Assembly (NCBI GenBank): GCA_035295665.1
Contig: DATGIQ010000573.1
Coordinates: forward strand, 1-34,328
Length of the DNA stretch: 34,328 nucleotides
Reading direction: 5' to 3'
Origin: DATGIQ01 sp035295665
GTDB lineage: Bacteria; Planctomycetota; Planctomycetia; Gemmatales; Gemmataceae
Shown: piece after piece, positions 15,996-24,086 of the stretch
Layout of the letters: each line of letters begins with the position of its first letter
Numbering within the stretch: the stretch's first letter is position 1
Made by a program: the position numbers and the translations under genes
Notes under the pieces: model-generated
Database searches by the model: none
Told to the model about the DNA's origin: nothing
What the model saw: only the letters and a program-made list of their open reading frames with translations

Positions 15996-16052
15996 AGCCG
16001 GAAACGCCCGCGCCGGGAAACGAGCCAATCCCCGTTGCGGGCGCTTCCGGCT
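15996..16052. terminator. Hairpin between convergent PII-like and FAD/Fe-S dehydrogenase genes
   Basis: A 16-bp stem with a single A-C mismatch (AGCCGGAAACGCCCGC at 15996-16011 against GCGGGCGCTTCCGGCT at 16037-16052) surrounds a 25-nt loop. It fills most of the 86-bp gap between two stops, so it is probably a shared terminator. There is no T-run. Confidence 0.65.
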
Positions 16053-16067
16053 CGAGTCTCATCCTCA

Positions 16068-19040
16068 TCACGTTGCCAGTTTTCCGGCGAGTGACCAAAG
16101 CAACTCTGCCGGGTGCAGGGCCGCCCGGCCGGTGAAGTGTTCGATCTGCCTGCGACAGGAGAACCCCGCGGCGACAACGACGGTATCCGCGCTGGCCGCA
16201 CGGAGCGCCGGAAAGAGTCGCTGCTCACCCACCGCTCGCGAAATCTCGTAATGCTCGCGTTCATAGCCGAACGATCCAGCCATCCCGCAACAGCCAGCGT
16301 CCAGATCAACGACCTCCGCACCCGGAATGCGACGCAGCAGGCGCAAGGTCGGTTCCATCCCAGTGAGCGAACGCTGATGGCAATGCCCTTGCACCAAGAT
16401 CTTTTTCGGTCCCGAAGCGAATCTGAGATCCTTGCTCCCCTCGCGCGCTTCAAGAACCTGCTCAAACGTGCGGCAAGCCGCGGCGACTATCGCCGCTTTC
16501 TGGCGAAGTTCACCACGAAGGAGGGCCGGATAATCATCCTGGATCGTGAGCAAGCAGCTCGGTTCGCAGGCCGTGATCATCTTTCCGGCAACCGCCGCTT
16601 CATGTAGACGTTGGACATTGTGCTGTGCGTGGCGCACAGCCTGGTCGAGCAAGCCGTTCGAGATCAACGGCCGGCCGCAACACACGATGCTCTCCTCGCC
16701 GCTGGAACGTAGGCCGAAATCCACGCCGCAGCCCGCTTGGCCTAGCAACGCAGCGGCAGCTCGGCCCAAGTCCGGCTCGAACAAATCGGTGAACGTGTCG
16801 CAGAAGAGAAGAACATTTGCCTGTTCCGGCTGAGCGGAGGCTCGCTGAGCCAGGCGGCGAAGGCGGCCGCTCAGCGACAAACGGGCGAACTGCGGCAAGG
16901 CTCGTCGCCGATCGATGCCCAGGGCGACCTCGCCGAGCCAGCGGAGGAGACGATTTTGGCCAAGCCGATTGATCGTCGGTGCCAGAGCGGACCCGGCTCG
17001 GCCAAACGTGGCCACATGGCCGAACAGCCAGTTTCGCCACGGCAAACCGTGCTCCTGAAAATAGTGGTGCAAGAATTCGGCCTTGAGCCGGGCCATATCC
17101 ACGTTGGTCGGGCATTCGCTTTTGCAGGCCTTACATTCCAGGCACAGATCGAGCACCTCTCGCAGCGAGGGGTCGGTGAAACCGCCCGCGCCCAGCTGGC
17201 CGGTGATGGCCAGGCGAAGGGCATTCGCTCGGCCGCGCGTGGAATGTTCCTCCTCGCGGGTCGCCTGGTAGGACGGGCACATGGTGCCGTCGCGCTTCTT
17301 GCGGCATTCGCCAACGCCGGCGCACAGCTCCGCCGACCGAGTCAGGCCGCCGTCGGCCGTGAAATCGAAAACGGTTGACACCTCCGGGGTCAGATATCCG
17401 GGACCATAGCGAAACTGGGAAGCCAGTGGCGGGGCATCTACGATTTTGCCAGGGTTCAGGATGCTGTCCGGATCTAGCGTCCGTTTCAATTCACGAAAGG
17501 CGGCATACAACACGGGGCCGTACATTTTCTCCTGAAACGGGCTCCGCACCAAACCATCGCCATGCTCGCCGGAAAGCGCTCCGCCATATTGGAGCACCAG
17601 ATCTGCGACCTCTGCCGCGATCGCCTCAAACTGGTGAACGCCCTCTGCCGTTTTTAGATTGATCACCGGCCGCACATGGAGGCAGCCGACCGAAGCGTGG
17701 GCATACACGCCTGCCTTGGTCCCATGCCGGGCCACAATGGCCAGGAACTCGGCGATGTAGTCGCGCAGCTTCTGGGGTGCCACAGCCGTATCTTCGACAA
17801 ACGAGATTGCCTTCGCATCCCCTTTCTCGGCCATCGATAGACCGAGCGCCAGCTTGCGCAGCTTCCAAATTCGCGCTTGGGGACCGGGCTCAGCCGCCCG
17901 GTAAAAGTGTGAGCCGAAGCCGCGCCGGAGGAGGTCGGCTTGCAACGCTTCAAGGCGCGGCGGCAGCTCCGCAGCCGAGTCGCCATAAAACTCAATGAAT
18001 AGCACCGCTCCCGGATCCCCTTGGAGAAAATCGCGCAAGCGGGCCGCTTCCGGATTCCGTCGCGTGCTGGCCAGCACATAATCATCCAGCACTTCCACCG
18101 CAGAAGGGGCGTGAGATAAGACGGCCGGTGTCGCGGCCAAGGCATCGAGTAGGTCAGCGAATTGCACCACGAGCACGGCCTTGGCCTTGGGCAGCTCGAT
18201 CAGGCGCAACTTCGCTTCCAGGGTGATTCCGAGCGTACCTTCCGAACCGACGAAGAGGTGCGCGAGGTTGAATGGCTGCTGAGGATCGGTGAAGAGATCG
18301 AGATTATATCCGCCCACGCGCCGCAGGATCTTCGGGAACCGGCGAGCAATCTCGTCGGCATGGGCCGTGACCAGTGTCTGGACGGTGCGATAGCAGGCTC
18401 CTTCTCGGTCGGCTTGACGGCATTTGATTGCCACGGCCGCGGCATCGAGCGGCCGCGCGTCGATGATGCTGCCGTCAGCCAGGATGAGCTTCAATTCCAG
18501 CACGTGATCGATGGTCTTGCCGTGGATGAGGGAGTGGGTGCCGGAGGAGTTGTTGGCAATCATGCCGCCAATGGTGGCCCGATTCGAGGTGGAAATGTCC
18601 GGGGCAAACTGTAAGCCGAAGCCTCGGACGGCCAGGTTCAGATCGTCGAGGACGCAGCCGGGCTGGACACGGACCCACCGCTCGGCCGCATTGATTTCGA
18701 CAATGCGGTCGAGGTATTTCGAGCAGTCGACGATGATGCCAGGCCCGATCGCCTGTCCCGCCTGAGAGGTTCCGCCTCCCCGAGCCGTTAGCGGAATGCC
18801 GAAGCGAGCACACGTCCGCACCGTGGCGACCAGGTCGGCCTCGGTTTTGGGAATGACCACTGCAAGGGGCACAATCTGGTAGACGCTGGCATCCGTGGAA
18901 TACAGAGCCCGGCTCAGGCGATCGAACCGCACTTCGCCGGCCAGGTTATTCCGGAGCGCATTGTGCAGCTCGGTGATTTGGATCTCGTCCGGGCGGGTCG
19001 AAGAGTGGTCTGAAACCACGGGCAAGGATGCGCGGCTCAT
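16068..19040 (-). CDS. YdiJ-like FAD- and Fe-S-binding 2-hydroxyacid dehydrogenase
   Basis: 990 residues in one chain. The N-terminal FAD_binding_4 (PCMH) domain has ARGGGTSQAGQAIG (86-99) and SNRATIGGMIANNSSGTHS (152-170). The FAD-oxidase C domain contains GEHGDG (491-496). Two ferredoxin-like clusters follow: C573/C579 with MCPSY (C588), and CLECKACKSECP (633-644), a classic CxxCxxCxxxCP. The C-terminal third carries two CCG (GlpC/HdrB-type) units, CCGRPL and AGCCGMAGSFG. E. coli YdiJ has this fused layout and acts on D-2-hydroxyglutarate, and glycolate oxidase has the same parts on separate subunits. The likely reaction is oxidation of a D-2-hydroxy acid with electrons passed to a membrane or soluble carrier. 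Its ATG overlaps the aminotransferase stop by 4 nt. Confidence 0.88.
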   Translation of the reverse strand: MSRASLPVVSDHSSTRPDEIQITELHNALRNNLAGEVRFDRLSRALYSTDASVYQIVPLAVVIPKTEADLVATVRTCARFGIPLTARGGGTSQAGQAIGPGIIVDCSKYLDRIVEINAAERWVRVQPGCVLDDLNLAVRGFGLQFAPDISTSNRATIGGMIANNSSGTHSLIHGKTIDHVLELKLILADGSIIDARPLDAAAVAIKCRQADREGACYRTVQTLVTAHADEIARRFPKILRRVGGYNLDLFTDPQQPFNLAHLFVGSEGTLGITLEAKLRLIELPKAKAVLVVQFADLLDALAATPAVLSHAPSAVEVLDDYVLASTRRNPEAARLRDFLQGDPGAVLFIEFYGDSAAELPPRLEALQADLLRRGFGSHFYRAAEPGPQARIWKLRKLALGLSMAEKGDAKAISFVEDTAVAPQKLRDYIAEFLAIVARHGTKAGVYAHASVGCLHVRPVINLKTAEGVHQFEAIAAEVADLVLQYGGALSGEHGDGLVRSPFQEKMYGPVLYAAFRELKRTLDPDSILNPGKIVDAPPLASQFRYGPGYLTPEVSTVFDFTADGGLTRSAELCAGVGECRKKRDGTMCPSYQATREEEHSTRGRANALRLAITGQLGAGGFTDPSLREVLDLCLECKACKSECPTNVDMARLKAEFLHHYFQEHGLPWRNWLFGHVATFGRAGSALAPTINRLGQNRLLRWLGEVALGIDRRRALPQFARLSLSGRLRRLAQRASAQPEQANVLLFCDTFTDLFEPDLGRAAAALLGQAGCGVDFGLRSSGEESIVCCGRPLISNGLLDQAVRHAQHNVQRLHEAAVAGKMITACEPSCLLTIQDDYPALLRGELRQKAAIVAAACRTFEQVLEAREGSKDLRFASGPKKILVQGHCHQRSLTGMEPTLRLLRRIPGAEVVDLDAGCCGMAGSFGYEREHYEISRAVGEQRLFPALRAASADTVVVAAGFSCRRQIEHFTGRAALHPAELLWSLAGKLAT

Positions 19041-20230
19041 TCAGACGCCCCCTCCGCTACCCGAAGCAATCCTTCGCGCAGCCGCTGCAGGCCGTGTTCC
19101 AGCAGTTCTCCGCCTCCGGCGAAGGAAACTCGGAGCGTCCCTTCGCCGGCCGGGCCGTAAGCCGAGCCATGCACGACCGCCACCCCCATCTCCTGTAGCA
19201 AGAACCGCCGCACGGCATCGGAAGGCATGCCTAGCCGCCGTACATCCACCATCACGAAGAGCCCCCCTTCGGGCACGAGCGGTTGCACTCCGGGGATGCC
19301 GCTCAGGCATCGCACCATCCGGTCGCGCCGTTCCTGATATTCGCGGGTGAGCCGCCGTACACACTCCTGCGAGGAACGCAAGGCGCACGCCGCGGCATCT
19401 TGAACAAACGTCGCCGGTCCGCGGCTAAATTGCTGGAGCACGCGGGTCATGCCTTGAATGACGCTGGCCGGGCCAGCACAATAGCCGACGCGCCAACCGG
19501 TCATGGAGTAGGTCTTGGAGAGGCTATTGACCAGGACTGTCCGCTGGCGAGCCGAGTCCGACACGCTAGCCGGTGAAATGTGCTGCCGGCCATCGTACAC
19601 GAGACCTTCGTAAATCTCGTCCGAAATCACGCTTAAGCTGCCGATGCAGGCAGAATCGAGGATCGCGCGCAGCTCCGCCTGCGCGAAGACGGTGCCGACG
19701 GGGTTCCAGGGGTTGTTGAGCAACACCAGCTTGGCACGCGGCTGAAAACTGGCTTCGAGGCCGCCGGCAGCGATGCTGAATCGCCCTGCGCAAATGTTGG
19801 CGGGCACCCGTATGATTTCGCCGCCCCAGAGGGCAATGGGCCCGAGATAGGCATCATAAATGGGGTCCGGGAGCAGGACGGCGTCTCCCGGCTGCAGCGA
19901 GGCTGCCAGTGCCAGCGCGATACCGCAAGTTGCGCCATCGGTGATGAGGATTTCGCGGTCGGGATCGTAGACGAGGCCCTGATCCCGTTCCAGCTTCTCC
20001 GCGACGGCCCGGCGGAGTTCCGGCTCGCCCCGATTGTCCGGGTACCCGGTCCGGCCATCATGCAGGGCTCGAATGGCCGCCTCCACGATGTGAGCCGGCG
20101 TTGGCGAATCGGGCTGGCCACGCATGAGGGAAAGGACCGGCTTCCCCTCCGCCTGGAGGGCACGGAGTTCCTGCAAAACGGTGTTGATTGCGGTCGGCCT
20201 CGACCGAACCACCCAGGGAGTTTCCGACAA
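19037..20230 (-). CDS. Class I/II PLP-dependent aminotransferase
   Basis: A fold-type I aminotransferase of about 398 residues. Numbered from the chosen start: TGYPDNRGEPELRRAV (about 61-76), LLNNPWNPVG (about 170-179, cofactor-binding Asn), SDEIY (203-207, Asp and Tyr contacts to PLP), SLSKTYSMTGWRVGY (236-250, Schiff-base Lys239 and carboxylate region). I place the start at TTG 20230 because GGAGGA lies 10 nt upstream and gives normal family length. The frame stays open further upstream, with ATGs at 20308 and 20356, but that leader is not typical of the family. Substrate is not readable; aspartate/alanine/aromatic enzymes all share these motifs. Coupling to a 2-hydroxyacid dehydrogenase suggests the pair interconverts amino, 2-oxo and 2-hydroxy acids. 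Confidence 0.85.
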   Translation of the reverse strand: MSETPWVVRSRPTAINTVLQELRALQAEGKPVLSLMRGQPDSPTPAHIVEAAIRALHDGRTGYPDNRGEPELRRAVAEKLERDQGLVYDPDREILITDGATCGIALALAASLQPGDAVLLPDPIYDAYLGPIALWGGEIIRVPANICAGRFSIAAGGLEASFQPRAKLVLLNNPWNPVGTVFAQAELRAILDSACIGSLSVISDEIYEGLVYDGRQHISPASVSDSARQRTVLVNSLSKTYSMTGWRVGYCAGPASVIQGMTRVLQQFSRGPATFVQDAAACALRSSQECVRRLTREYQERRDRMVRCLSGIPGVQPLVPEGGLFVMVDVRRLGMPSDAVRRFLLQEMGVAVVHGSAYGPAGEGTLRVSFAGGGELLEHGLQRLREGLLRVAEGASE

Positions 20231-20356
20231 GGGAGATTTCTCCTCCGCTGCAATGGATTGGGTACATTCTATCGCTTTCCGACCGTGCTGCGGTGGTATT
20301 GTGCGCATTCCGCGTTCGTTCAGAACGCCAACTGCAATTGCGTTCGCAGCAGCCAA

Positions 20357-20620
20357 CCATCGGAGCCAGCGATGAACCCGGCCGGCGATTGACCGCTGCT
20401 TGTGGGGGTTGCCGCCCGGGTAGATGCTGAAGTCGGTCTGCCACTTGAGCAGATGTCGTTTCCAGCAGTCATGGAACGCAATCCCCTACTCCCGTGCTTC
20501 GTGGAAATCCCGGAAGGCATTGTTGATCACCCGCATGGGGCCCGTGACGTCAGGGCTTTGGGTTGTTCCAGGTACATGAATGGTTTGGAACGTGGGCGGA
20601 GCTGAGGAAGCGGCCCTGGC
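20357..20620 (-). pseudogene. Possible decayed coding region, family not recognised
   Basis: In the frame leading into the aminotransferase, the minus strand reads protein-like sequence: VPGTTQSPDVTGPMRVINNA, then FRDFHEARE, an in-frame TAG (20486-20488), then GIAFHDCWKRHLLKWQTDF and SIYPGGNPHKQ. The residue mix (W, F, H, C, N) is unlike the Arg/Pro/Ser-rich shadows elsewhere in this GC-rich window. Further upstream, similar-quality sequence continues in other frames (for example LQRLIVWQKLNSPAVLSQGR), as expected after frameshifts. I cannot name the family. The alternative is that this is chance open sequence in a 607-bp intergenic region that otherwise holds nothing recognisable. Confidence 0.3.
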
Positions 20621-20837
20621 TCAGTACCGCCGGGCTGTTCAACTTCTGCCACACGATCAAGCGCTGCAAGAATTGATGAGTGCGGCTTCGTGGAGAATTC
20701 ATGAGGCGAGTTTGGATAGATGAGGACCAGGCTGAAAGTCCTCGCGAGGTGCTCACTAATGGGACGACAGCTGGTGTTGCCAAGTGCCCTTCCAGGTTTT
20801 AGGCTGAACGCATCCCCTTTCTTTGGAGACTGCAACC

Positions 20838-21344
20838 ATGTCCAAGCTCGTTCCCTTCAATTTGAAAGGCTGGGTGGAAGAGCACCGGCATCTGTTGAAG
20901 CCGCCCGTCGGCAACGCCATGGTTTGGAACAGCGAATTCATGGTCATGGTGGTTGGCGGGCCGAACCAACGGACCGACTACCACGTCAACCCCGGCGAAG
21001 AGCTGTTTTACCAGGTCGAAGGTGACATCACGCTTCGGGTAATGGAGAACGGCACAGCGCGGGAGATTCCGATCCGCGAAGGCGAGATTTTTTTGCTGCC
21101 TGCCGGGATTCCCCATTCCCCGCAGCGTCCGGCGAACACGGTCGGCCTGGTGATCGAACAGAAACGCCCCGAGCGCGCTGACGACCACATGCGCTGGTAC
21201 TGCCAACAATGCGGTGCCTTGGTGCACGACGCGGGATTCCACCTGGTGGATCTGGGTAAGCAGCTCAAGCCGATTATCGAAGAATTCAAGAGTCGACCGG
21301 AATTGCGCACGTGCAAGTCCTGCGGAGAAGTTCATCCGGTTTAA
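20838..21344 (+). CDS. nbaC: 3-hydroxyanthranilate 3,4-dioxygenase
   Basis: 168 residues of the cupin fold. The enzyme opens 3-hydroxyanthranilate with O2 to 2-amino-3-carboxymuconate semialdehyde (ACMS). Iron ligands are seen as H49, E55 and H93 (DYHVNPGEELFYQVEGD; GIPHSPQRPAN), with substrate-contact candidates R45, R97 and E108. The C-terminus has the second, rubredoxin-like metal site of bacterial enzymes: CQQC (C122, C125) and CKSC (C159, C162). I start at the ATG at 20838, which has GGAGA 8 nt upstream, rather than at the ATG 15 nt earlier. It heads a same-strand group with ACMSD (58-nt gap) and kynureninase (9-nt gap after ACMSD). The gene is also called haaO. Confidence 0.95.
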   Translation: MSKLVPFNLKGWVEEHRHLLKPPVGNAMVWNSEFMVMVVGGPNQRTDYHVNPGEELFYQVEGDITLRVMENGTAREIPIREGEIFLLPAGIPHSPQRPANTVGLVIEQKRPERADDHMRWYCQQCGALVHDAGFHLVDLGKQLKPIIEEFKSRPELRTCKSCGEVHPV

Positions 21345-21402
21345 CTTATTCCGTCCTCCCTAGCCAAATTGCTACGGACGACACAGGACGGGCGACGGAC
21401 CC

Positions 21403-22437
21403 ATGAAAATCGATCTGCACACCCATATCCTGCCCCCGAGTTGGCCCGATCTTCGGCAGCGCTACGGCTACGGAGGATTTGTGCAGCTCGAACCACACGG
21501 GGCCGGCTGCGCCCGCATGGTCATCGATGGCCAGCTTTTTCGGGAGATCGAGGATAACTGCTGGAACCCGCGACGCCGCCTGGCGGATTGCCGGCAGCAG
21601 GGCGTCGACGTGCAGGTCCTCTCGACGGTGCCGGTCATGTTCAGCTACTGGGCTCGACCTGGCGATACTTACGACTTGTCCCGCTTGTTGAATGATCACC
21701 TGGCCGAAGTCGTGAGGCAGTATCCACAGCACTTCGTCGGCTTAGGAACTGTCCCCCTCCAGGCGCCCGACCTCGCCATCCGCGAACTGGAACGCTGCAT
21801 GAAGGATTTGGGCCTGTGCGGCATCGAGATTGGCAGCCATGTCAACGACTGGAATCTCGATCACCCGGCGCTGTTTCCCGTTTTCGAAGCGGCGCAACAA
21901 CTCGGAGCCGCCATCTTCGTCCATCCCTGGGACATGATGGCCAAGGAGCGAATGGGAAAGTACTGGCTGGGGTGGTTGGTCGGCATGCCGGCGGAGACCT
22001 GCCTGGCCATCTGCTCGCTGCTGTTCGGCGGGATCTTTGAGCGGCTGCCCCGGTTGCGGTTCTGTTTTGCGCACGGCGGCGGGGCTTTTCCCGGCACCAT
22101 CGGCCGGATCGAGCACGGCTTCAGCGTTCGGCCCGACCTCTGCGCCCAAGACAACCGGCAGAACCCGCGGTCTTATCTGGGTAAGTTTTATGTCGATGCC
22201 CTGGTGCACGATCCCGACGCCCTGCTCCACCTGGTTCGCCTGGCCGGCGCGGAAAAGGTCGTGATGGGTTCGGATTATCCCTTCCCGCTTGGGGAGGCAG
22301 AACCGGGAAAACTGATCGAATCGACCGATTTGGCGGAGCCGGTCAAGCAGCGCTTGCTCTGCGACAACGCCCTCGAATTTCTGGGACTGGACAGAACAAG
22401 GTTCCGACCCGCATCGACAGGTTCCACCGTTCCCTGA
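21403..22437 (+). CDS. nbaD: 2-amino-3-carboxymuconate-6-semialdehyde decarboxylase (ACMSD)
   Basis: 344 residues of the amidohydrolase superfamily. It decarboxylates ACMS to 2-aminomuconate semialdehyde, steering the pathway away from quinolinate and NAD. Zinc ligands fall at H6, H8, H174, H224 and D291, the same numbers as in human ACMSD from memory. Long stretches such as LSTVPVMFSYWA, FVHPWDM, WLVGMPAET, FAHGGGAFP, RPDLCAQDN and DYPFPLGE are the family signatures and are strikingly close to animal enzymes. The Shine-Dalgarno is weak. The start is fixed by the MKIDLHTHILP N-terminus. It sits between its substrate-producing dioxygenase and kynureninase. Confidence 0.96.
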   Translation: MKIDLHTHILPPSWPDLRQRYGYGGFVQLEPHGAGCARMVIDGQLFREIEDNCWNPRRRLADCRQQGVDVQVLSTVPVMFSYWARPGDTYDLSRLLNDHLAEVVRQYPQHFVGLGTVPLQAPDLAIRELERCMKDLGLCGIEIGSHVNDWNLDHPALFPVFEAAQQLGAAIFVHPWDMMAKERMGKYWLGWLVGMPAETCLAICSLLFGGIFERLPRLRFCFAHGGGAFPGTIGRIEHGFSVRPDLCAQDNRQNPRSYLGKFYVDALVHDPDALLHLVRLAGAEKVVMGSDYPFPLGEAEPGKLIESTDLAEPVKQRLLCDNALEFLGLDRTRFRPASTGSTVP

Positions 22438-22446
22438 GAGGCAGCC

Positions 22447-23730
22447 GTGGCCGCCACCGGAGTCCCTTTCCAAATCGATGAAGCATTTGCGCGCGACCTG
22501 GATGCGGCGGATCCGCTGGGAGGCTTCCGGGATCGTTTTCATCTTCCGTGCAGGGCCAACGGCCAGCCGGCGATCTATCTGTGTGGCAACTCCCTCGGCC
22601 TCCAGCCGAAGGGCGTGCGCGGCGACGTGGAACGCGAACTGGACAGTTGGGCTCGGCTGGGCGTCGCCGGCCACTTCGAAGGGGAAACGCCCTGGTTTTC
22701 CTATGCGGAACAGTTTCGGGATTGCGGTGCGCGCTTGGTCGGCGCTCGGCCGGGCGAAGTCGTGATGATGAATACGCTGACCGTGAACCTGCACCTGCTC
22801 CTGGCAACCTTTTATCGGCCACAGCTCCAGCGCTACAAAATCGTCGTGGATGAGCCGGCCTTTCCTTCCGATCTCTACGCTATCCAATCCCAGCTCCAAT
22901 ATCACGGCTATGATCCGAAGGAAGGATTGCTGCGCTGGCAGCCGCGGACCGGAGAACATTGCTTGCGGATCGAAGACCTCCAGGTCTTGCTGGATCGGGA
23001 TGGATCGCACATCGCCTTGGTGCTGCTGGGCGGCGTCAATTTCTTCACGGGGCAATGGCTGGATGCGGAAACGATTACGACATTGGCCAAGCGGTACGGC
23101 TGCGTGGTCGGCTGGGACCTGGCGCATGCTGCGGGAAACGTGGTCCTGCATCTGCACGATTGGCACATCGATTTCGCGGTTTGGTGCAACTACAAGTATT
23201 TGAATAGCGGTCCGGGCGCGGTCGCCGGCTGTTTCATCCACGAGATACATGGCCGCAACATCGAGTTGACGCGTCTGGCCGGATGGTGGGGCAATGATCC
23301 ACAAACGCGCTTTCGGATGCAGCTCGAGCCAAAGTTCGTGCCGCGGCCGGGTGCCTTTGGCTGGCAAGTGAGCAACCCACCGATCCTGTCGATGGCACCG
23401 CTGCGTGCTTCGCTGGGACTGTTCGATGAAGTGGGCATGGCGGGATTGCGGGAGAAATCGGAACGCTTGACGGGCTACCTGGAATTCCTGCTGGATCAAA
23501 TTCCCAGCGGCCGGTTTGAGATCATCACACCGCGCGAGCCCGGTCAGCGCGGCTGCCAGCTCTCGATTTTGGTTCGGGATCGTCCCCGCGAGCTACTCGA
23601 CGTCTTGGGGTCCGAAGGCGTGGTGTGTGATTTCCGTGAACCGAATGTCATTCGGGTCGCTCCGGTGCCGCTTTATAACCGATTCTTTGACGTCTGGAAG
23701 TTCGCGGCTGTACTGGGCCGCCACGTTTAA
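22447..23730 (+). CDS. kynU: Kynureninase
   Basis: 427 residues, a typical length. The PLP enzyme cleaves kynurenine or 3-hydroxykynurenine to anthranilate or 3-hydroxyanthranilate plus alanine. Seen motifs: IYLCGNSLGLQPK (43-55), NTLTVNLHLLLATFYRP (109-125), VGWDLAHAAGNV (221-232, PLP-contact Asp224) and CNYKYLNSGPGAVAG (247-261, Schiff-base Lys250). The start is GTG 22447, with GAGAGG about 5 nt before it. It lies 9 nt after ACMSD, so it is almost certainly co-transcribed. Kynurenine monooxygenase, tryptophan dioxygenase and kynurenine formamidase are not in the window. Confidence 0.95.
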   Translation: MAATGVPFQIDEAFARDLDAADPLGGFRDRFHLPCRANGQPAIYLCGNSLGLQPKGVRGDVERELDSWARLGVAGHFEGETPWFSYAEQFRDCGARLVGARPGEVVMMNTLTVNLHLLLATFYRPQLQRYKIVVDEPAFPSDLYAIQSQLQYHGYDPKEGLLRWQPRTGEHCLRIEDLQVLLDRDGSHIALVLLGGVNFFTGQWLDAETITTLAKRYGCVVGWDLAHAAGNVVLHLHDWHIDFAVWCNYKYLNSGPGAVAGCFIHEIHGRNIELTRLAGWWGNDPQTRFRMQLEPKFVPRPGAFGWQVSNPPILSMAPLRASLGLFDEVGMAGLREKSERLTGYLEFLLDQIPSGRFEIITPREPGQRGCQLSILVRDRPRELLDVLGSEGVVCDFREPNVIRVAPVPLYNRFFDVWKFAAVLGRHV

Positions 23731-24086
23731 ACGCAGCCTGACGCGTCTTTACCCCGTCTTCTTTAGCATCCCAGCCCCCAGGATTCCGGTTTTCTTCTTC
23801 CCATGCTTTATCCTGTCGGATTCTCATGCAAATTCCTTAGAACGCCGATAGATGGAATAGCTGCGATGCTCGGAACTTTCGAGGCACCCCATCGATAGGC
23901 CGCGGCGGTGCTGGCAGGGTTCCCCTCGGAGCGCGATGGCTGGGTCAGGCCGGCGTCTGGCGAGAACCGTTCGGCCAAGACCATGCCTCCCCTCACCCAC
24001 TCCTCTCCCCGTGGCGAGAGAACCCCATCGGGTGGAGGGTCGAAAAGCTGGGTAGCCCGCACTTGGCTTCGGTACAGGAGTTTCTC
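23731..24086. other. Intergenic region between kynU and the BBP7 gene
   Basis: This 356-bp stretch has no convincing gene. It begins with a half-copy of the palindromic repeat core (23735-23746). Near 23986-24035 it holds a C/T-rich block (CCTCACCCACTCCTCTCCCC) followed by GTGGCGAGAG, resembling the degenerate CCCTCACCC...CTCTCCC boilerplate repeats common in intergenic DNA of GC-rich bacteria. CTCTC/GAGAG can form a small hairpin. No clear promoter was found for the downstream gene. Confidence 0.4.
23735..23746 (+). repeat. Half-site of the AGCCTGrCGCG palindromic repeat
   Basis: AGCCTGACGCGT matches 11 of 12 bases of the left arm of the element at 2940-2992 and begins 4 nt after the kynU stop. 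No opposite arm follows, so it is either a decayed copy or a chance match. Confidence 0.35.

Noticed and set aside
20740..20749. CCTCGCGAGG palindrome upstream of the dioxygenase gene as an operator
   Set aside because: A 10-bp GC palindrome is expected by chance in such DNA, it is not repeated, and no regulator gene is adjacent.
21742..23499. 585-codon open frame on the minus strand across ACMSD and kynU
   Set aside because: It lies wholly antisense to two confidently identified enzymes; its composition is a GC-rich shadow and no domain is recognisable.
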